The notes: generated by a model not told the origin, from the sequence alone. Shown: positions 26,747 to 34,650, counted from the stretch's first letter. The stretch is DNA of 64,000 nt from Maritimibacter fusiformis (GCF_008086115.1 NZ_VSIY01000003.1:124001-188000), one strand, 5' to 3'. Numbers and translations: made by a program.

Positions 26747-27618
26747 TTGCCGCCGCCCCCGGTCTCGGCCCCGACCGGCACCGACAGCATCCGGTCCTCG
26801 CCGGGAATGTCGGGAAAGCCGCGATAATTCAGCATGTTGCCGAACTTCAACCGGCAGGTCCGGGGGCGCTTGTCGCAGCCCGCCTCAAGCCGCACCCGGT
26901 CGCCCGGCGCGACCTCGGCGCGCAGCGCCTGCCACAGCTCGATGCGACGCAGCGCCGCCTCGGGGCGGTCGTTCTTGACAATGCCGATCAAGCCCACGGC
27001 GGCGCCCGTGAGAACCGTCAGCCGCCCGCGCTCGAACCAGCGGTCGTCAAAGCCCTCAAGCCCCGTCAGCCCCAGCCGTTTCTGATCCTCGGCGGTCTCG
27101 ACCACGCCCTCGCCGGAAAACCCCGGCCCGGCCAGGTCGACCCGGCAATCGCCATCGCCCAGCACCGCCGAACAGGCAGTCTGATAGGCGCGGCCAACCG
27201 GGCGGTTCAGCCGCTCGGCCAGGCCCAGAAGCTCGGCGCGAAAGCCGCCGGCGACGCGGGTGATCTCGCCCAGGTTGCCGCGAAACTGCATCAGGCGCTG
27301 CCCGGGCGTGGCCCAGTTGACCAGCCAGGCCTCGACCTGGGCGCCGTCATAGCGCCCGGCGGCGATGTCGGCCTCGGTCACGGCGGCATCCGACAGCGCG
27401 CCCAGCGCCTCGGAATTGTCGACCGACAGCCCGGTGGTCTGGGCCAGGGCGCGCGCCGTCAGCCCGGTGTCGGCCTTGCAGGTCACGCCGGCCACCTCGA
27501 TGTCGCGGTCATGGTCGGTAAAGCCCAGAACCCGCCCGTCGCGCCGCCGCAGAACCCAGGCCCGCGCCAGCGTGGTCACGCCCGTGTCCAGATGTGTTTG
27601 AAATTCCTGCGAAATCAT
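26743..27618 (-). CDS. GTA tail hub protein, DUF2163 (RcGTA g13 homologue)
   Basis: A 291-residue DUF2163 protein. Conserved parts include VLGFTDHDRDIEVAG near 30-45, the ALAQTTGLSVDN region, and a Cys-rich C-terminus (ACSAVLGDGDCRVD, CDKRPRTCRLKFGNMLNYRGFP). The latter ends in the typical GFPDIPGED motif. In RcGTA g13 forms the hub ring of the baseplate that holds iron-sulfur-like or metal-binding cysteines; I see five or more conserved Cys here consistent with metal binding. Both ends overlap neighbours by ATGA. Confidence 0.92.
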   Translation of the reverse strand: MISQEFQTHLDTGVTTLARAWVLRRRDGRVLGFTDHDRDIEVAGVTCKADTGLTARALAQTTGLSVDNSEALGALSDAAVTEADIAAGRYDGAQVEAWLVNWATPGQRLMQFRGNLGEITRVAGGFRAELLGLAERLNRPVGRAYQTACSAVLGDGDCRVDLAGPGFSGEGVVETAEDQKRLGLTGLEGFDDRWFERGRLTVLTGAAVGLIGIVKNDRPEAALRRIELWQALRAEVAPGDRVRLEAGCDKRPRTCRLKFGNMLNYRGFPDIPGEDRMLSVPVGAETGGGGK

Positions 27619-28247
27619 ACCCGCACCTCCACCACCGGAACGCTCGGCACGTCGCCGGCCTGGAACGAGGCCACCGAGGTCTGGATGCGGTCGGTGTCGA
27701 ACCGCACCGGCACGTCGAATTCGAAGCCCGCCGTGATCTCGGCCCCCTCGGCGGGGGCGGCGTCGAAGGTGATGATGCCGGTCGCCGGATCGAGGCTGTA
27801 ATGCACGCTTTCCACCTGCGGATCGCCCTCGAGTGCCACTAGAACGCTGCCCGCCACCGGCTTGACGATGGGGCGCGCATAGCTGTGCCCGCCGGAGCGG
27901 TAGGTCTTGATCAGCGCGAACGCGGTCCGGTGCCCGTCGCCCTGCCCGATCACCTGGTCGCCCGGCGCCACCGCAGCCGACGGCAGACCCGACTTGTGGT
28001 CCGACCAGTCCTTCCAGCGAAACCCGAACAACTGCCCGCGCCGCGCCTCGAAGAACGCGATCAGCGTTTCGACATCGTCGAGCGAGCGCATCCCCACGCC
28101 CGCGTCATAGCGCCGGCGCGAATGTGCCCAGGGGGTGTTGCGCTCCTCGTGACCATTGGCCAGCGTCACCACTTCGGTCAGCCGCTCCGGCCCGCCGATC
28201 GAGCCGAAACTCAGGGTCGGCGGAAATCGAACTTCGTGAAAATTCAT
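27615..28247 (-). CDS. GTA distal tail protein, DUF2460 (RcGTA g12 homologue)
   Basis: A 210-residue DUF2460/TIGR02217-type protein, FHEVRFPPTLSFGSIGGPE at the N-terminus and FEARRGQLFGFRWKDW near 70-85, both family hallmarks. In RcGTA the g12 product forms the distal tail ring joining tube and hub. It overlaps the hub gene by four bases. Upstream lies a 164-base gap, unusual in this compact cluster, that contains several palindromes. Confidence 0.92.
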   Translation of the reverse strand: MNFHEVRFPPTLSFGSIGGPERLTEVVTLANGHEERNTPWAHSRRRYDAGVGMRSLDDVETLIAFFEARRGQLFGFRWKDWSDHKSGLPSAAVAPGDQVIGQGDGHRTAFALIKTYRSGGHSYARPIVKPVAGSVLVALEGDPQVESVHYSLDPATGIITFDAAPAEGAEITAGFEFDVPVRFDTDRIQTSVASFQAGDVPSVPVVEVRV

Positions 28248-28411
28248 GGACTTGTCCTTTTCATCCCACCGGCGCCCGCGCGCCCGCGCTCATCTCTTCT
28301 TTCTGGCCGAAATACCTCGGCCCTCTCGTCGGTCTTGCACGCAAGTCCGCCTGCCGGGTTCGCAACCGGGCCGGTGGCCCGGTCACTCAGGGCAGCGCCC
28401 CCGGCCCGCCC
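28248..28411. other. 164-base gap between tape-measure and distal-tail genes with palindromes
   Basis: No gene fits here. Three inverted repeats are visible: GGCCGA/TCGGCC (28305-28322, six-base loop), ACCGGGCC/GGCCCGGT (28365-28383, three-base loop) and GGGC/GCCC (28390-28400). The first lies in a degenerate copy of an intergenic repeat also found at 50192 and 54258. None has a U-run on the minus strand, so simple termination is unlikely; mRNA end protection or processing is possible. Confidence 0.5.
28291..28322 (+). repeat. Degenerate copy of block 1 of the intergenic repeat inside the GTA cluster
   Basis: CTTTCTGGCCG then AAATACCTC resembles the block 1 core of copies A and B. It reads opposite to GTA transcription and forms its own six-base-pair hairpin (28305-28322). 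Confidence 0.45.
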
Positions 28412-29074
28412 TCAGCCATACCTCTGCCCGCGTGCAATCATGCGTCCGACCTGGGCGGCGACCTGGCCCTGCGAGCGGCGGAAGCCCTCGACATCCGGGG
28501 TGGTGATGTTCATCACCACGTTGACCCCGCGCCCGGCCTCGGCGCGCACGCCGAGCTTGCCGTCGGCACCGCGCGCCAGCGGCATGATCGCCTCCGGCCC
28601 GGCCTCGCCCATCAGCCCGGTGCCGCCGCGCATCGGGAATGTGGTCGGCGCGCTGACCACGCCACCGCGCGCAAACGGCATCACCCGTCCTTGCGAGAAC
28701 GCGCCGCCCTGCGCGTAAGGCAGAAAGGCGTTCATCACCCCGCCCACCGCCTCGGCCAGGAGGCCGCCGACATGGTCGGTGACGGGTTCGAGGGCAGCGT
28801 TGTAAACCGTGTTCACCATCGCGGTTCCGACCGTGCGCAGCGCGTCGGTCAGCGATTTCGAATCGAACACCAGCCCGTCGATGGCGCGTTTCAGCCCCCG
28901 GCTGAGGCCGCCGGACAAGGCACTCACATCGGTGCCCAACACGTCGATGGTCGCGCCCATCCGTTCCAGCTCATGCCCGAACGCCGCCGCCATCGCACCG
29001 GCCCCGGCCAGGGTGCCCTCGAGCGCCGCGATCTGGTCGTCAAAGCCGTCGATTCCGTCAAGATCCGCCATCAT
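28412..29074 (-). CDS. GTA short tail tape-measure protein (RcGTA g11 homologue)
   Basis: A 220-residue tape measure. The N-terminal half is helical with repeated hydrophobics (GFDDQIAALEGTLAGAGAMAAAF), the C-terminal half has PYAQGGAFSQGRVMPFARGGVVSAPTTFPM and TGLMGEAGPEAIMPLARGADGKLGV, a motif set shared by many phage tape measures. The short length fits the short, stiff tail of GTA particles. It overlaps the preceding small gene by ATGA. Confidence 0.92.
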   Translation of the reverse strand: MMADLDGIDGFDDQIAALEGTLAGAGAMAAAFGHELERMGATIDVLGTDVSALSGGLSRGLKRAIDGLVFDSKSLTDALRTVGTAMVNTVYNAALEPVTDHVGGLLAEAVGGVMNAFLPYAQGGAFSQGRVMPFARGGVVSAPTTFPMRGGTGLMGEAGPEAIMPLARGADGKLGVRAEAGRGVNVVMNITTPDVEGFRRSQGQVAAQVGRMIARGQRYG

Positions 29075-29280
29075 TCCATCTCCGTTGTCTTGTCCGACGC
29101 CCGGTCGGGAAAGGCCCGCGCCAATTCGTCCAGCCGCGCCCGGCCCAGCGGCAATTCACCCGCCTCGCGCCCCAGCATCAGCATCAGTTCGGCGGGCGTC
29201 AGCGCCCAGAAGTCGCGGGGGGCAAGGCCGAGGCCGCGCATCCCCGCGCGCATCAGTCCGGGCCAGTCCAGCCCGGTCAT
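29071..29280 (-). CDS. Small GTA tail-assembly chaperone (rcc01693-type, g10.1)
   Basis: A 69-residue protein with LMRAGMRGLGLAPRDFWALTPAELMLMLG, the conserved core of the phage TAC/rcc01693-type family. By position, between tail tube and tape measure, it should help tape-measure folding and tube assembly. ATGA overlaps on both sides show tight coupling. In many tailed phages two chaperones come from a frameshift; here two separate genes overlap by four bases in different frames instead. Confidence 0.85.
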   Translation of the reverse strand: MTGLDWPGLMRAGMRGLGLAPRDFWALTPAELMLMLGREAGELPLGRARLDELARAFPDRASDKTTEME

Positions 29281-29591
29281 GCCCGGGTGGCGAAGGCGCG
29301 GGCCAGAAGCTGCCCCGCCGCCTCGGCCGCCGCCACCGGCCCGCCCTCGATCTCGGCGGCGATGAGGTCGCGCGCCTGCCCCTGCCAGCCGCCGCCGCGC
29401 AACCCCGCGACGATCAGCGCCAGCACGTCGCGGGTGGAAAACCCGCCCCGCTCGAAGCGCTCGACCAGTTCGACCAATGATCCCGCGCCCAGCGCCTCTT
29501 CCAGTTCCGCCAGTGCGCCAAGCGTCAGCTTCATCACCCGCGTCTCGCCGTCGATCACCAGCGCCACCTCGCCTGTCCAGGGGTTCGCCAT
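29277..29591 (-). CDS. GTA tail-assembly chaperone (RcGTA g10 homologue)
   Basis: A 104-residue protein starting MANPWTGEVALVIDGETRVMKLTLGALAELEEAL, the pattern of GTA family gp10/tail tube chaperones. The start at 29591, one base after the tail-tube stop, is chosen because homology begins there; the in-frame extension lies inside the tail-tube gene. It overlaps the next small chaperone by four bases. Confidence 0.88.
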   Translation of the reverse strand: MANPWTGEVALVIDGETRVMKLTLGALAELEEALGAGSLVELVERFERGGFSTRDVLALIVAGLRGGGWQGQARDLIAAEIEGGPVAAAEAAGQLLARAFATRA

Positions 29592-29592
29592 G

Positions 29593-30006
29593 TCAGAGCG
29601 CCGTGAACGACAGCGCACCCGCCGAGGCCATCGACAGCTCATAGGTCGCCTCGCCGTTATGACTGCCTGCGTATTCGATGGCGGTCAGCATGAACGGGCC
29701 TTCGATGATGCCGAAATCGGGCACGATGACCTGGAAATCCGGCACTTCGCCGTCAAAGAAGATCTGGCGCGCGCGCTCGTCGGTGCCGGCGTCGCGAAAC
29801 ACGCCCGAGCCCGAGATCGAGGCCGATTTCACGCCCGCCCCGCCCAGAAGTTCGCGCCAGCCGCCGGCGCTTTCCAGCGAGGTCACATCGACGCTTTCGG
29901 CGTTGAAGCTGATGCGCGTGGCGCGCAGCCCCGCGATGGTGGTGAACGAGCCCGCATTGTCCATGTCGAGCTTGATGAGAAGGTCCTTGCCGTTCTGGGC
30001 AACCAT
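29593..30006 (-). CDS. GTA major tail tube protein (RcGTA g9 homologue)
   Basis: A 137-residue tail tube protein, VAQNGKDLLIKLDMDNAGSFTTIAGLRATRISFNAESVDVTSLES at the N-terminus, characteristic of TP901-1/GTA tail tubes, and FDGEVPDFQVIVPDFGIIEGPFMLTAIEYAGSHNGEATYE near the end. It polymerises into the channel through which DNA is delivered. A 22-base gap to the tail-terminator gene leaves room for a good ribosome site (GGAGAT), in keeping with high expression. Confidence 0.93.
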   Translation of the reverse strand: MVAQNGKDLLIKLDMDNAGSFTTIAGLRATRISFNAESVDVTSLESAGGWRELLGGAGVKSASISGSGVFRDAGTDERARQIFFDGEVPDFQVIVPDFGIIEGPFMLTAIEYAGSHNGEATYELSMASAGALSFTAL

Positions 30007-30028
30007 GTCGGTATCTCCGGTTTGGGGG

Positions 30029-30439
30029 TCAGATGTCTTGCACGCGGGCGCGGAATTTCAGGTCGATCCGCCGCACATCGGCATCCTGAACCCGGCGCGC
30101 GCGGGCGCGGTGAAAGTTGAGGTAGACCAACGCCCCGCGATCAAGGCTGAGGGTCGCGTCGACCAGCGCGTCGGACACCGCCGTGGCGACCGCCTTGGCG
30201 GTGGAAAACCCCGCCGCGTCGGTGACGACGCTGACGGTGATCTCATGCAGCGCGCCGTGGCCGGTTTGGTCCGACGCATCGCGCACGTCCTCGGGGCCGA
30301 GCGAGACATAGGTGCCCGCCACGATCCCCGGCGGCACCGCGTCGTAGATCGCCGCCCCGACCAGCGTGGTGATCGCCGGGTCGGCGGCAAGGTGCTGGAA
30401 CACCGCCTGTTGCAGCGCGGTGGAAACGCCGTAGCTCAT
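30029..30439 (-). CDS. GTA tail terminator protein, DUF3168 (RcGTA g8 homologue)
   Basis: A 136-residue DUF3168 protein, ALQQAVFQHLAADPAITTLVGAAIYDAVPPG and PYVSLGPEDVRDASDQTG-like region, the usual signature. In RcGTA the g8 product caps the tube at the neck. It overlaps the stopper gene by ATGA. Confidence 0.92.
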   Translation of the reverse strand: MSYGVSTALQQAVFQHLAADPAITTLVGAAIYDAVPPGIVAGTYVSLGPEDVRDASDQTGHGALHEITVSVVTDAAGFSTAKAVATAVSDALVDATLSLDRGALVYLNFHRARARRVQDADVRRIDLKFRARVQDI

Positions 30440-30774
30440 TGCGAGATCTCCTCTTGCGCGAAACAGGTCAGGTAGCGCGCGCCCGGGTCGGGTTCGGTCA
30501 CGGCGAGGATGCGAAAGATGCGGGTGCCGCTGCGAAAACGCTGTTCGGGCCGGGGCCGCGACGGTGCGCCCTCGGGGGCGGCGCGCAGTGTGATGCGGTA
30601 GGGGATCTGCGCCACGGTGGCGAATTCCACCGCCCGCTCGCGCCCGGTGCCGGGTTTGACCTCGGCCCAGAGCGTGCCCAATTGGGTCCAGGTGGTGGTG
30701 AAACCGCCCGCACCATCGGGGGTGCGCTCGGGCGCTTCCAGCACCAGCCTGCGGCTGAGAACCGGGCGCCTCAT
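30436..30774 (-). CDS. GTA stopper/head-closure protein (RcGTA g7 homologue)
   Basis: A 112-residue head-tail joining protein, LVLEAPERTPDGAGGFTTTWTQLGTLWAEVKP then a beta-rich end with RFRSGTRIFRILAV, matching SPP1 gp16-like head-closure folds. It would seal the neck after packaging. Both ends overlap neighbours by four bases. Confidence 0.9.
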   Translation of the reverse strand: MRRPVLSRRLVLEAPERTPDGAGGFTTTWTQLGTLWAEVKPGTGRERAVEFATVAQIPYRITLRAAPEGAPSRPRPEQRFRSGTRIFRILAVTEPDPGARYLTCFAQEEISQ

Positions 30775-31361
30775 ATCGCGCCCCCGCCGAACAGGCGCAT
30801 CACCCGCCAGGGCTGGATCAGGGCCACGACCTCGCCCGGCACTTCGCCCGCGCCGCCGCCGCGCGCCTCGTAGAACCGCGAGGCCAGCATCAGGGTGGCG
30901 TGGCGCAGATCGGCGGGCACATCGTCCCAGGCGGGGCCGAAGCCCGCGTCAAAGCCGATCACTGCGCGCCCGCCCACCGGGATGGTCGGCAGGCAAAAGC
31001 CCGTCGCCACCAGCCTCGGGCGGTGCCGGTCCGGCGCCAGGCGATAGCGCGACGGGTTCACCACCTCTTCGGCGTCGAGCCGGTCGAAGATCGACAGCCC
31101 GGTGATGGCGCTGACCGGCGCGACCGGCAGCACCTGGGCGCCGAGATCGCGCCAGGCGGTCAGGGTCCAGCCATAGGCGCGGGTGATCAACGCCTTGCCG
31201 GTGCGCGCCTCGATGGCGGCCATGGCGGCGCGCAGATGGGCCTCGAGCACCACGTCCTGCACCGCGTCATCGGCAAACCCGCTGCCAAGCCGCAGATGGT
31301 CCTTGAATTGGGCGACCGGCAGGGCCGCGCTGGGCACCGGGGTCTGCTCGCCTAACATCAT
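30771..31361 (-). CDS. GTA head-tail adaptor (RcGTA g6 homologue)
   Basis: A 196-residue phage connector, with VAQFKDHLRLGSGFADDAVQDVVLEAHLRAAMAAIEARTGKAL typical of gp6/phiE125 gp8-like adaptors: acidic helices that plug under the portal. Its start lies 160 bases after the capsid stop, the second-longest gap in the cluster, which carries strong hairpins. Confidence 0.9.
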   Translation of the reverse strand: MMLGEQTPVPSAALPVAQFKDHLRLGSGFADDAVQDVVLEAHLRAAMAAIEARTGKALITRAYGWTLTAWRDLGAQVLPVAPVSAITGLSIFDRLDAEEVVNPSRYRLAPDRHRPRLVATGFCLPTIPVGGRAVIGFDAGFGPAWDDVPADLRHATLMLASRFYEARGGGAGEVPGEVVALIQPWRVMRLFGGGAI

Positions 31362-31521
31362 GTGACTTCTCCGAAAATCGGTCCCCCCGGGCCTGCGAAA
31401 ATGGCATGGGCGCGCGCTGTCCCGTCGCTCGGACGGAGGGAAGCAGCTAGGAACGGGACAAACCCGCGCGCGCCCACTGACCGCGCCGCCGCTGGGGCGG
31501 CGCGGGTTCGGGTTCGGGCCT
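31362..31521. other. 160-base capsid-adaptor gap with two strong stem-loops
   Basis: No gene. Stem-loop A: ten-base-pair GC stem 31481-31490/31496-31505, 16 bases after the capsid stop. Stem-loop B: arms 31407-31424 and 31454-31476 pair over 18 bases with one five-base bulge (31461-31465). No U-run follows on the minus strand. Capsid protein is needed in hundreds of copies and adaptor in about a dozen, so these structures may set their ratio by stabilising or cutting the mRNA; this is inference. Confidence 0.6.
31481..31505 (-). terminator. Strong stem-loop after GTA capsid gene (partial terminator or RNA stabiliser)
   Basis: Perfect ten-base-pair stem CCGCGCCGCC with its complement and a five-base loop. 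There is no T-run, so full termination is unlikely; read-through must occur for adaptor and tail genes to be made. Confidence 0.45.
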
Positions 31522-32712
31522 TTAGGCGGCCGAGAGCTTCAGAAGCTTGATCGCCGCGAAGTCGCTGACATCCCCGCCCACGCGCTTGGAGGCGTAGAAC
31601 AGGACGTGCGGCTTGGCCGAGAACGGATCGCGCAGGATGCGGGTGTCGGGACGCTCGGCGATGGTGTAGCCGGCGGCGAAGTCACCGAACGCGATCGGGG
31701 TGGCGTCGGTGCCGATGTCCGGCATGTCCTCGAGGATCAGGACCGGGTAGCCCACCAGCCGCGCCGGCTGATCGACCGCCAGGCCGTCCGACCACAGAAA
31801 GCGCCCGTCGGCATCCTTCATCTTGCGCACCGCGCCCGCGGTCTTGGAGTTCATCACGAAGCTCGCGCCCGCCCGGTATTCGGCATCCAGACCGTAGACC
31901 AGGTCGAAGATCGCATCCGCCGGGTTGACCGCGTCGAAATCGCCCGCGGTGCCGGTGGCGATGTAGCCCAGGCTGCCCCAGGTCCAGACATCGTTGTCGA
32001 CATCCGGGTGGGTCAGGAAACCGGTGGGCTTGTCCACACCATCACCGGCGACGAAGGCCGCCGCTTCGGCGCGGGCGAACTTGTCGGCGATGCGCTGGGC
32101 CAGCCAGTGCTCGATATCGAAGGCGGCATCGTCCAGGAGGCGCTGCGAGGCCTTGGGCAGGGCCGACAGCTCATGCAGCGGGATGGTGATGCGGTCGATG
32201 GTGGGCGTCGCGGTCTCGACCGAGGGGTCGGTCTCGGAGGCCCAGCCGGAGCCCAGGTCGCCGTGGTCGATCAGCACGTCATAGGCGGTCGATTCGACGT
32301 TCACCAGGTTGGCGATGGCGCGCAGCGAGGCGTTCGAGCGCAGCACGCTCTGGATCGTCGCGGCGGTCTCGGGGTCGACCAGGTAGCCGCCGTCGCCGGC
32401 GACGTTGGTGGCCATGCCCTTGGCCTCGACGCTCAACCCGCGCAGCCCGTCATCGTCGCCCGAACGCAGATAGGCTTCGAACGCCTTCTTGTGCGGGGCA
32501 TCGAGGTCGGCGGCGGCGGCCAGCGCCGGGCGCATGGATTTGGTCTGGGGGTGGAATTTGCGGTCCAGCATCGTCAGCTCTTCTTTCTGTTGGTCAAGTC
32601 GGGTTTCAATGTCGTCGTGGAACATCTTGATATCGCTCATGAAGCCTGCGATGGCCTGTTTCACCTCGCTGGCCGGGGACACGCCCTGAGCAGGGGTTTC
32701 GGTCTTGCTCAT
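31522..32712 (-). CDS. GTA major capsid protein, HK97 fold (RcGTA g5 homologue)
   Basis: A 396-residue HK97-type capsid precursor. Residues about 1-100 form the charged, coiled-coil scaffold part (FMSDIKMFHDDIETRLDQQKEEL) removed by the protease. The mature shell protein follows, with GGYLVDPETAATIQSVLRSNASLRAIANLVNVES, DHGDLGSGWASETD, ISVL-type P-loop replaced by IPLHELSALPKASQRLLDD, and FGDFAAGYTIAERPDTRILRDPFSAKPHVLFYASKRVGGDV near the end. The ATG at 32712 overlaps the protease stop (ATGA); a longer frame into the protease gene is not used. Confidence 0.95.
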   Translation of the reverse strand: MSKTETPAQGVSPASEVKQAIAGFMSDIKMFHDDIETRLDQQKEELTMLDRKFHPQTKSMRPALAAAADLDAPHKKAFEAYLRSGDDDGLRGLSVEAKGMATNVAGDGGYLVDPETAATIQSVLRSNASLRAIANLVNVESTAYDVLIDHGDLGSGWASETDPSVETATPTIDRITIPLHELSALPKASQRLLDDAAFDIEHWLAQRIADKFARAEAAAFVAGDGVDKPTGFLTHPDVDNDVWTWGSLGYIATGTAGDFDAVNPADAIFDLVYGLDAEYRAGASFVMNSKTAGAVRKMKDADGRFLWSDGLAVDQPARLVGYPVLILEDMPDIGTDATPIAFGDFAAGYTIAERPDTRILRDPFSAKPHVLFYASKRVGGDVSDFAAIKLLKLSAA

Positions 32713-33308
32713 TGATCCATCCTGTTCTGTCGGGTCAGATCGCCGGCCCGCGATTGCGAAACCAGCATGCGGCGCGCCTCTTGGATCGAAGCGGCCAGGT
32801 CGCGCAGGGCCTGGTCCTCGGGCGTGTCGCCCTTGGCCCCGACTCGCGCGCTGGGCAGCATCGGGAAGGTGACAAGCGACACCTCCCAAAGCTCCAGCTC
32901 GTGCAAGAGCCGCTGGCCCTTGTCGTTCTTGGTGGCCCTGATGGTGCGGTAGCCGATCGACAGCCCGTCGATGGCGCCCGCCGCGATCAGGGCGGCGGCC
33001 TCGCGGCCCTTTTCCACATCCGCCAGGATGCGGCCCTTGACGAAAAGGCCGCGCGCGTCCTCGCGCACCGCGTCCCAGACGCCGATCGGCTGGGCCGGGT
33101 CGTGCTGCCACAGCATCCGGACCTGCCCGCCTTTCGCCGCCAGCGCGGCCAGCGAGGCGGCATAGGCGCCGGGCTGGACCACATCGCCGCCCCGGTCGGG
33201 GGTGCCGAAATGGCTGGCATAGCCTTCGATGGCGAGGCCGTCCTCGGTCGCGCGGGTCTTGCCCAGGGCGACGAATTTGTGTTCTAGGTCAAGTATTTGT
33301 CGGGTCAT
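32709..33308 (-). CDS. GTA prohead protease, HK97 type (RcGTA g4 homologue)
   Basis: A 199-residue U35-type serine protease. IEGYASHFGTPDRGGDVVQPGAY at about 29-50 is the conserved N-terminal part, MLWQHDPAQPIG carries the catalytic His (about 72), and IDGLSIGYR the catalytic Ser (about 118). It cleaves the capsid scaffold part during maturation. The ATG at 33308 follows GAGGA in the end of the portal gene; upstream extension lies within the portal gene. Confidence 0.93.
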   Translation of the reverse strand: MTRQILDLEHKFVALGKTRATEDGLAIEGYASHFGTPDRGGDVVQPGAYAASLAALAAKGGQVRMLWQHDPAQPIGVWDAVREDARGLFVKGRILADVEKGREAAALIAAGAIDGLSIGYRTIRATKNDKGQRLLHELELWEVSLVTFPMLPSARVGAKGDTPEDQALRDLAASIQEARRMLVSQSRAGDLTRQNRMDQ

Positions 33309-33310
33309 AT

Positions 33311-34486
33311 TCAATCTTCCTCGGTCAGTTTCGGCAGACCCAGCAGGGCGCGTTTCTCGGCCTCGGTCAGGAAATCCGCCTCGGCCACGCGCTTCCATTG
33401 CTGGTCACGCTCGCCCGCCAGGGCCGGCACCTGGTCGAGGTCGGGTTTCAGCGCCAGCTCGGCCCCGGCAAAGCCCGACAGCCAATGCCCCACCGCCGCG
33501 GTGACCTTGGCCACCAGCGGCAGCACGGTCAGGCGGTAGAAGGCGCGGTTGGCCTCCTGGTAGTTGGCGTAGGTGGCATCACCGGGAATGCCGATCAGCA
33601 TCGGCGGCACGCCGAAGGCGGTGGCGATCTCGCGCGCTGCCGCCTCCTTGGTTTTCTGGAACTCCATGTCGGAGGGCGAGAAGCCCATCGGCTTCCAGTC
33701 CAGCCCGCCCTCGAGCAGCATCGGCCGTCCGGCATTGCGCGCGCCGACGTGGTAGGCCTCCATCTCGGACAGAAGCCGGTCGTATTGGTCGGGCGTCAGC
33801 GTGCCCTGCCCGTCGGCGCCGTGATAGACGATGGCGCCCGAGGGCCGGGCGGCGTTGTCCAGGAGCGCCTTGGACCAGGCCGAGGCCGAGTTGTGCACGT
33901 CCAGCGCACCGGCGGCGGCCTGCATCGGGGAAAGGCCGTAGTGGTCGTCCTGCGGGTGGAAGGCGCGGATGTGGCAGACCGGGGCGGCGCCCTCGCCCAA
34001 CGCAAAGCGGTGCTTGCGCGCGCCCACGGTGTAGTCATAGGCCACCGGCCAGCCATCGGCGCCGGGAATGAGGCTCATCCGGTCGGAGCGCAGCACGTGC
34101 AACTCGCCGGGCACACCGCCCGCACCGACCGCTTCCAGATAGCCGTTGCCCGAGAGCAGGATCTGGCCATAGAGCGCCTCGAACAGCTCGGCGCGGCCCT
34201 GCGCCGGGTTGGGGCGGGTGATGAGGGACAGCACCGGGTGGGTGTCATAGCGCCGCTCGGCATCCTGCAACACCAGGGGCAGCGCTGCGGCGGCCTCGGC
34301 GATCAGCTTGACGGCGCGAAAGCCGATCGGGTTGCCGGTGAAGCCGGAGCGAATGAGGCTCGCGGTGTCGCGCGGGCTCCAGGCCACGCGGCCGGTGCCG
34401 CGATAGGCGATCACCGGCCCGGTGGCCGAGGCCTTGGCCTCGTCCGGGGCTGTCTCGGCCCGCTTGAGAAAGTCGAACACCGCCAT
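33311..34486 (-). CDS. GTA portal protein (RcGTA g3 homologue)
   Basis: A 391-residue HK97-type portal. AWSPRDTASLIRSGFTGNPIGFRAVKLIAEAAAALPLVL is the crown/wing start, LLDNAARPSGAIVYHG and EFQKTKEAAAREIATAFGVPPMLIGIPGDATYANYQEANRAFYRLTVLPL the stem and clip hallmarks. It forms the dodecameric packaging gate. The ATG at 34486 follows AGGAGA by eight bases; an ATG six codons upstream has no ribosome site. Its stop lies two bases before the protease start. Confidence 0.94.
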   Translation of the reverse strand: MAVFDFLKRAETAPDEAKASATGPVIAYRGTGRVAWSPRDTASLIRSGFTGNPIGFRAVKLIAEAAAALPLVLQDAERRYDTHPVLSLITRPNPAQGRAELFEALYGQILLSGNGYLEAVGAGGVPGELHVLRSDRMSLIPGADGWPVAYDYTVGARKHRFALGEGAAPVCHIRAFHPQDDHYGLSPMQAAAGALDVHNSASAWSKALLDNAARPSGAIVYHGADGQGTLTPDQYDRLLSEMEAYHVGARNAGRPMLLEGGLDWKPMGFSPSDMEFQKTKEAAAREIATAFGVPPMLIGIPGDATYANYQEANRAFYRLTVLPLVAKVTAAVGHWLSGFAGAELALKPDLDQVPALAGERDQQWKRVAEADFLTEAEKRALLGLPKLTEED

Positions 34487-34643
34487 GTTCCGCGTCTCCT
34501 TCATGCTTCGCCCGATGCGGGCAATCCGCCCCCGGCCGCCCACGCAAGTCTTTGCGGGCGTTCGGGAAATTTCGTTGTCGGTGAAACCCTGCCGGGCTGT
34601 GATCCGATGTTTGGCACTCTGCCAGACAGGGTTAAAGAACTGT
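34487..34643. other. 157-base gap between terminase and portal genes
   Basis: No gene seen. The right end carries GGGTTAAA/TTTAACCC (34629-34650, six-base loop), overlapping the terminase stop. A second dyad, CGCAA/TTGCG (34543-34556), follows. The sequence is too GC-mixed for a clear promoter, though a secondary start for the head genes cannot be excluded. Confidence 0.45.
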
Positions 34644-34650
34644 TTAACCC
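34629..34650. repeat. Eight-base inverted repeat across the TerL stop codon
   Basis: GGGTTAAA, six bases, TTTAACCC. It contains two TTAA half-sites spaced by eight bases. The global cell-cycle regulator CtrA, known to control GTA genes, prefers TTAA-N7-TTAA, so this is close to but not the consensus spacing. Confidence 0.5.

Noticed and set aside
22052-26827. A very long open frame (about 1590 codons) on the plus strand through the GTA baseplate region
   Set aside because: It is exactly antisense to the g15-g14 genes, whose motifs are clear; its product is Arg/Pro/His-rich with no family pattern. High GC leaves few stops in such frames.
34629-34650. A full CtrA box
   Set aside because: The TTAA half-sites are eight bases apart, not seven, and it overlaps a stop codon; kept only as a dyad.
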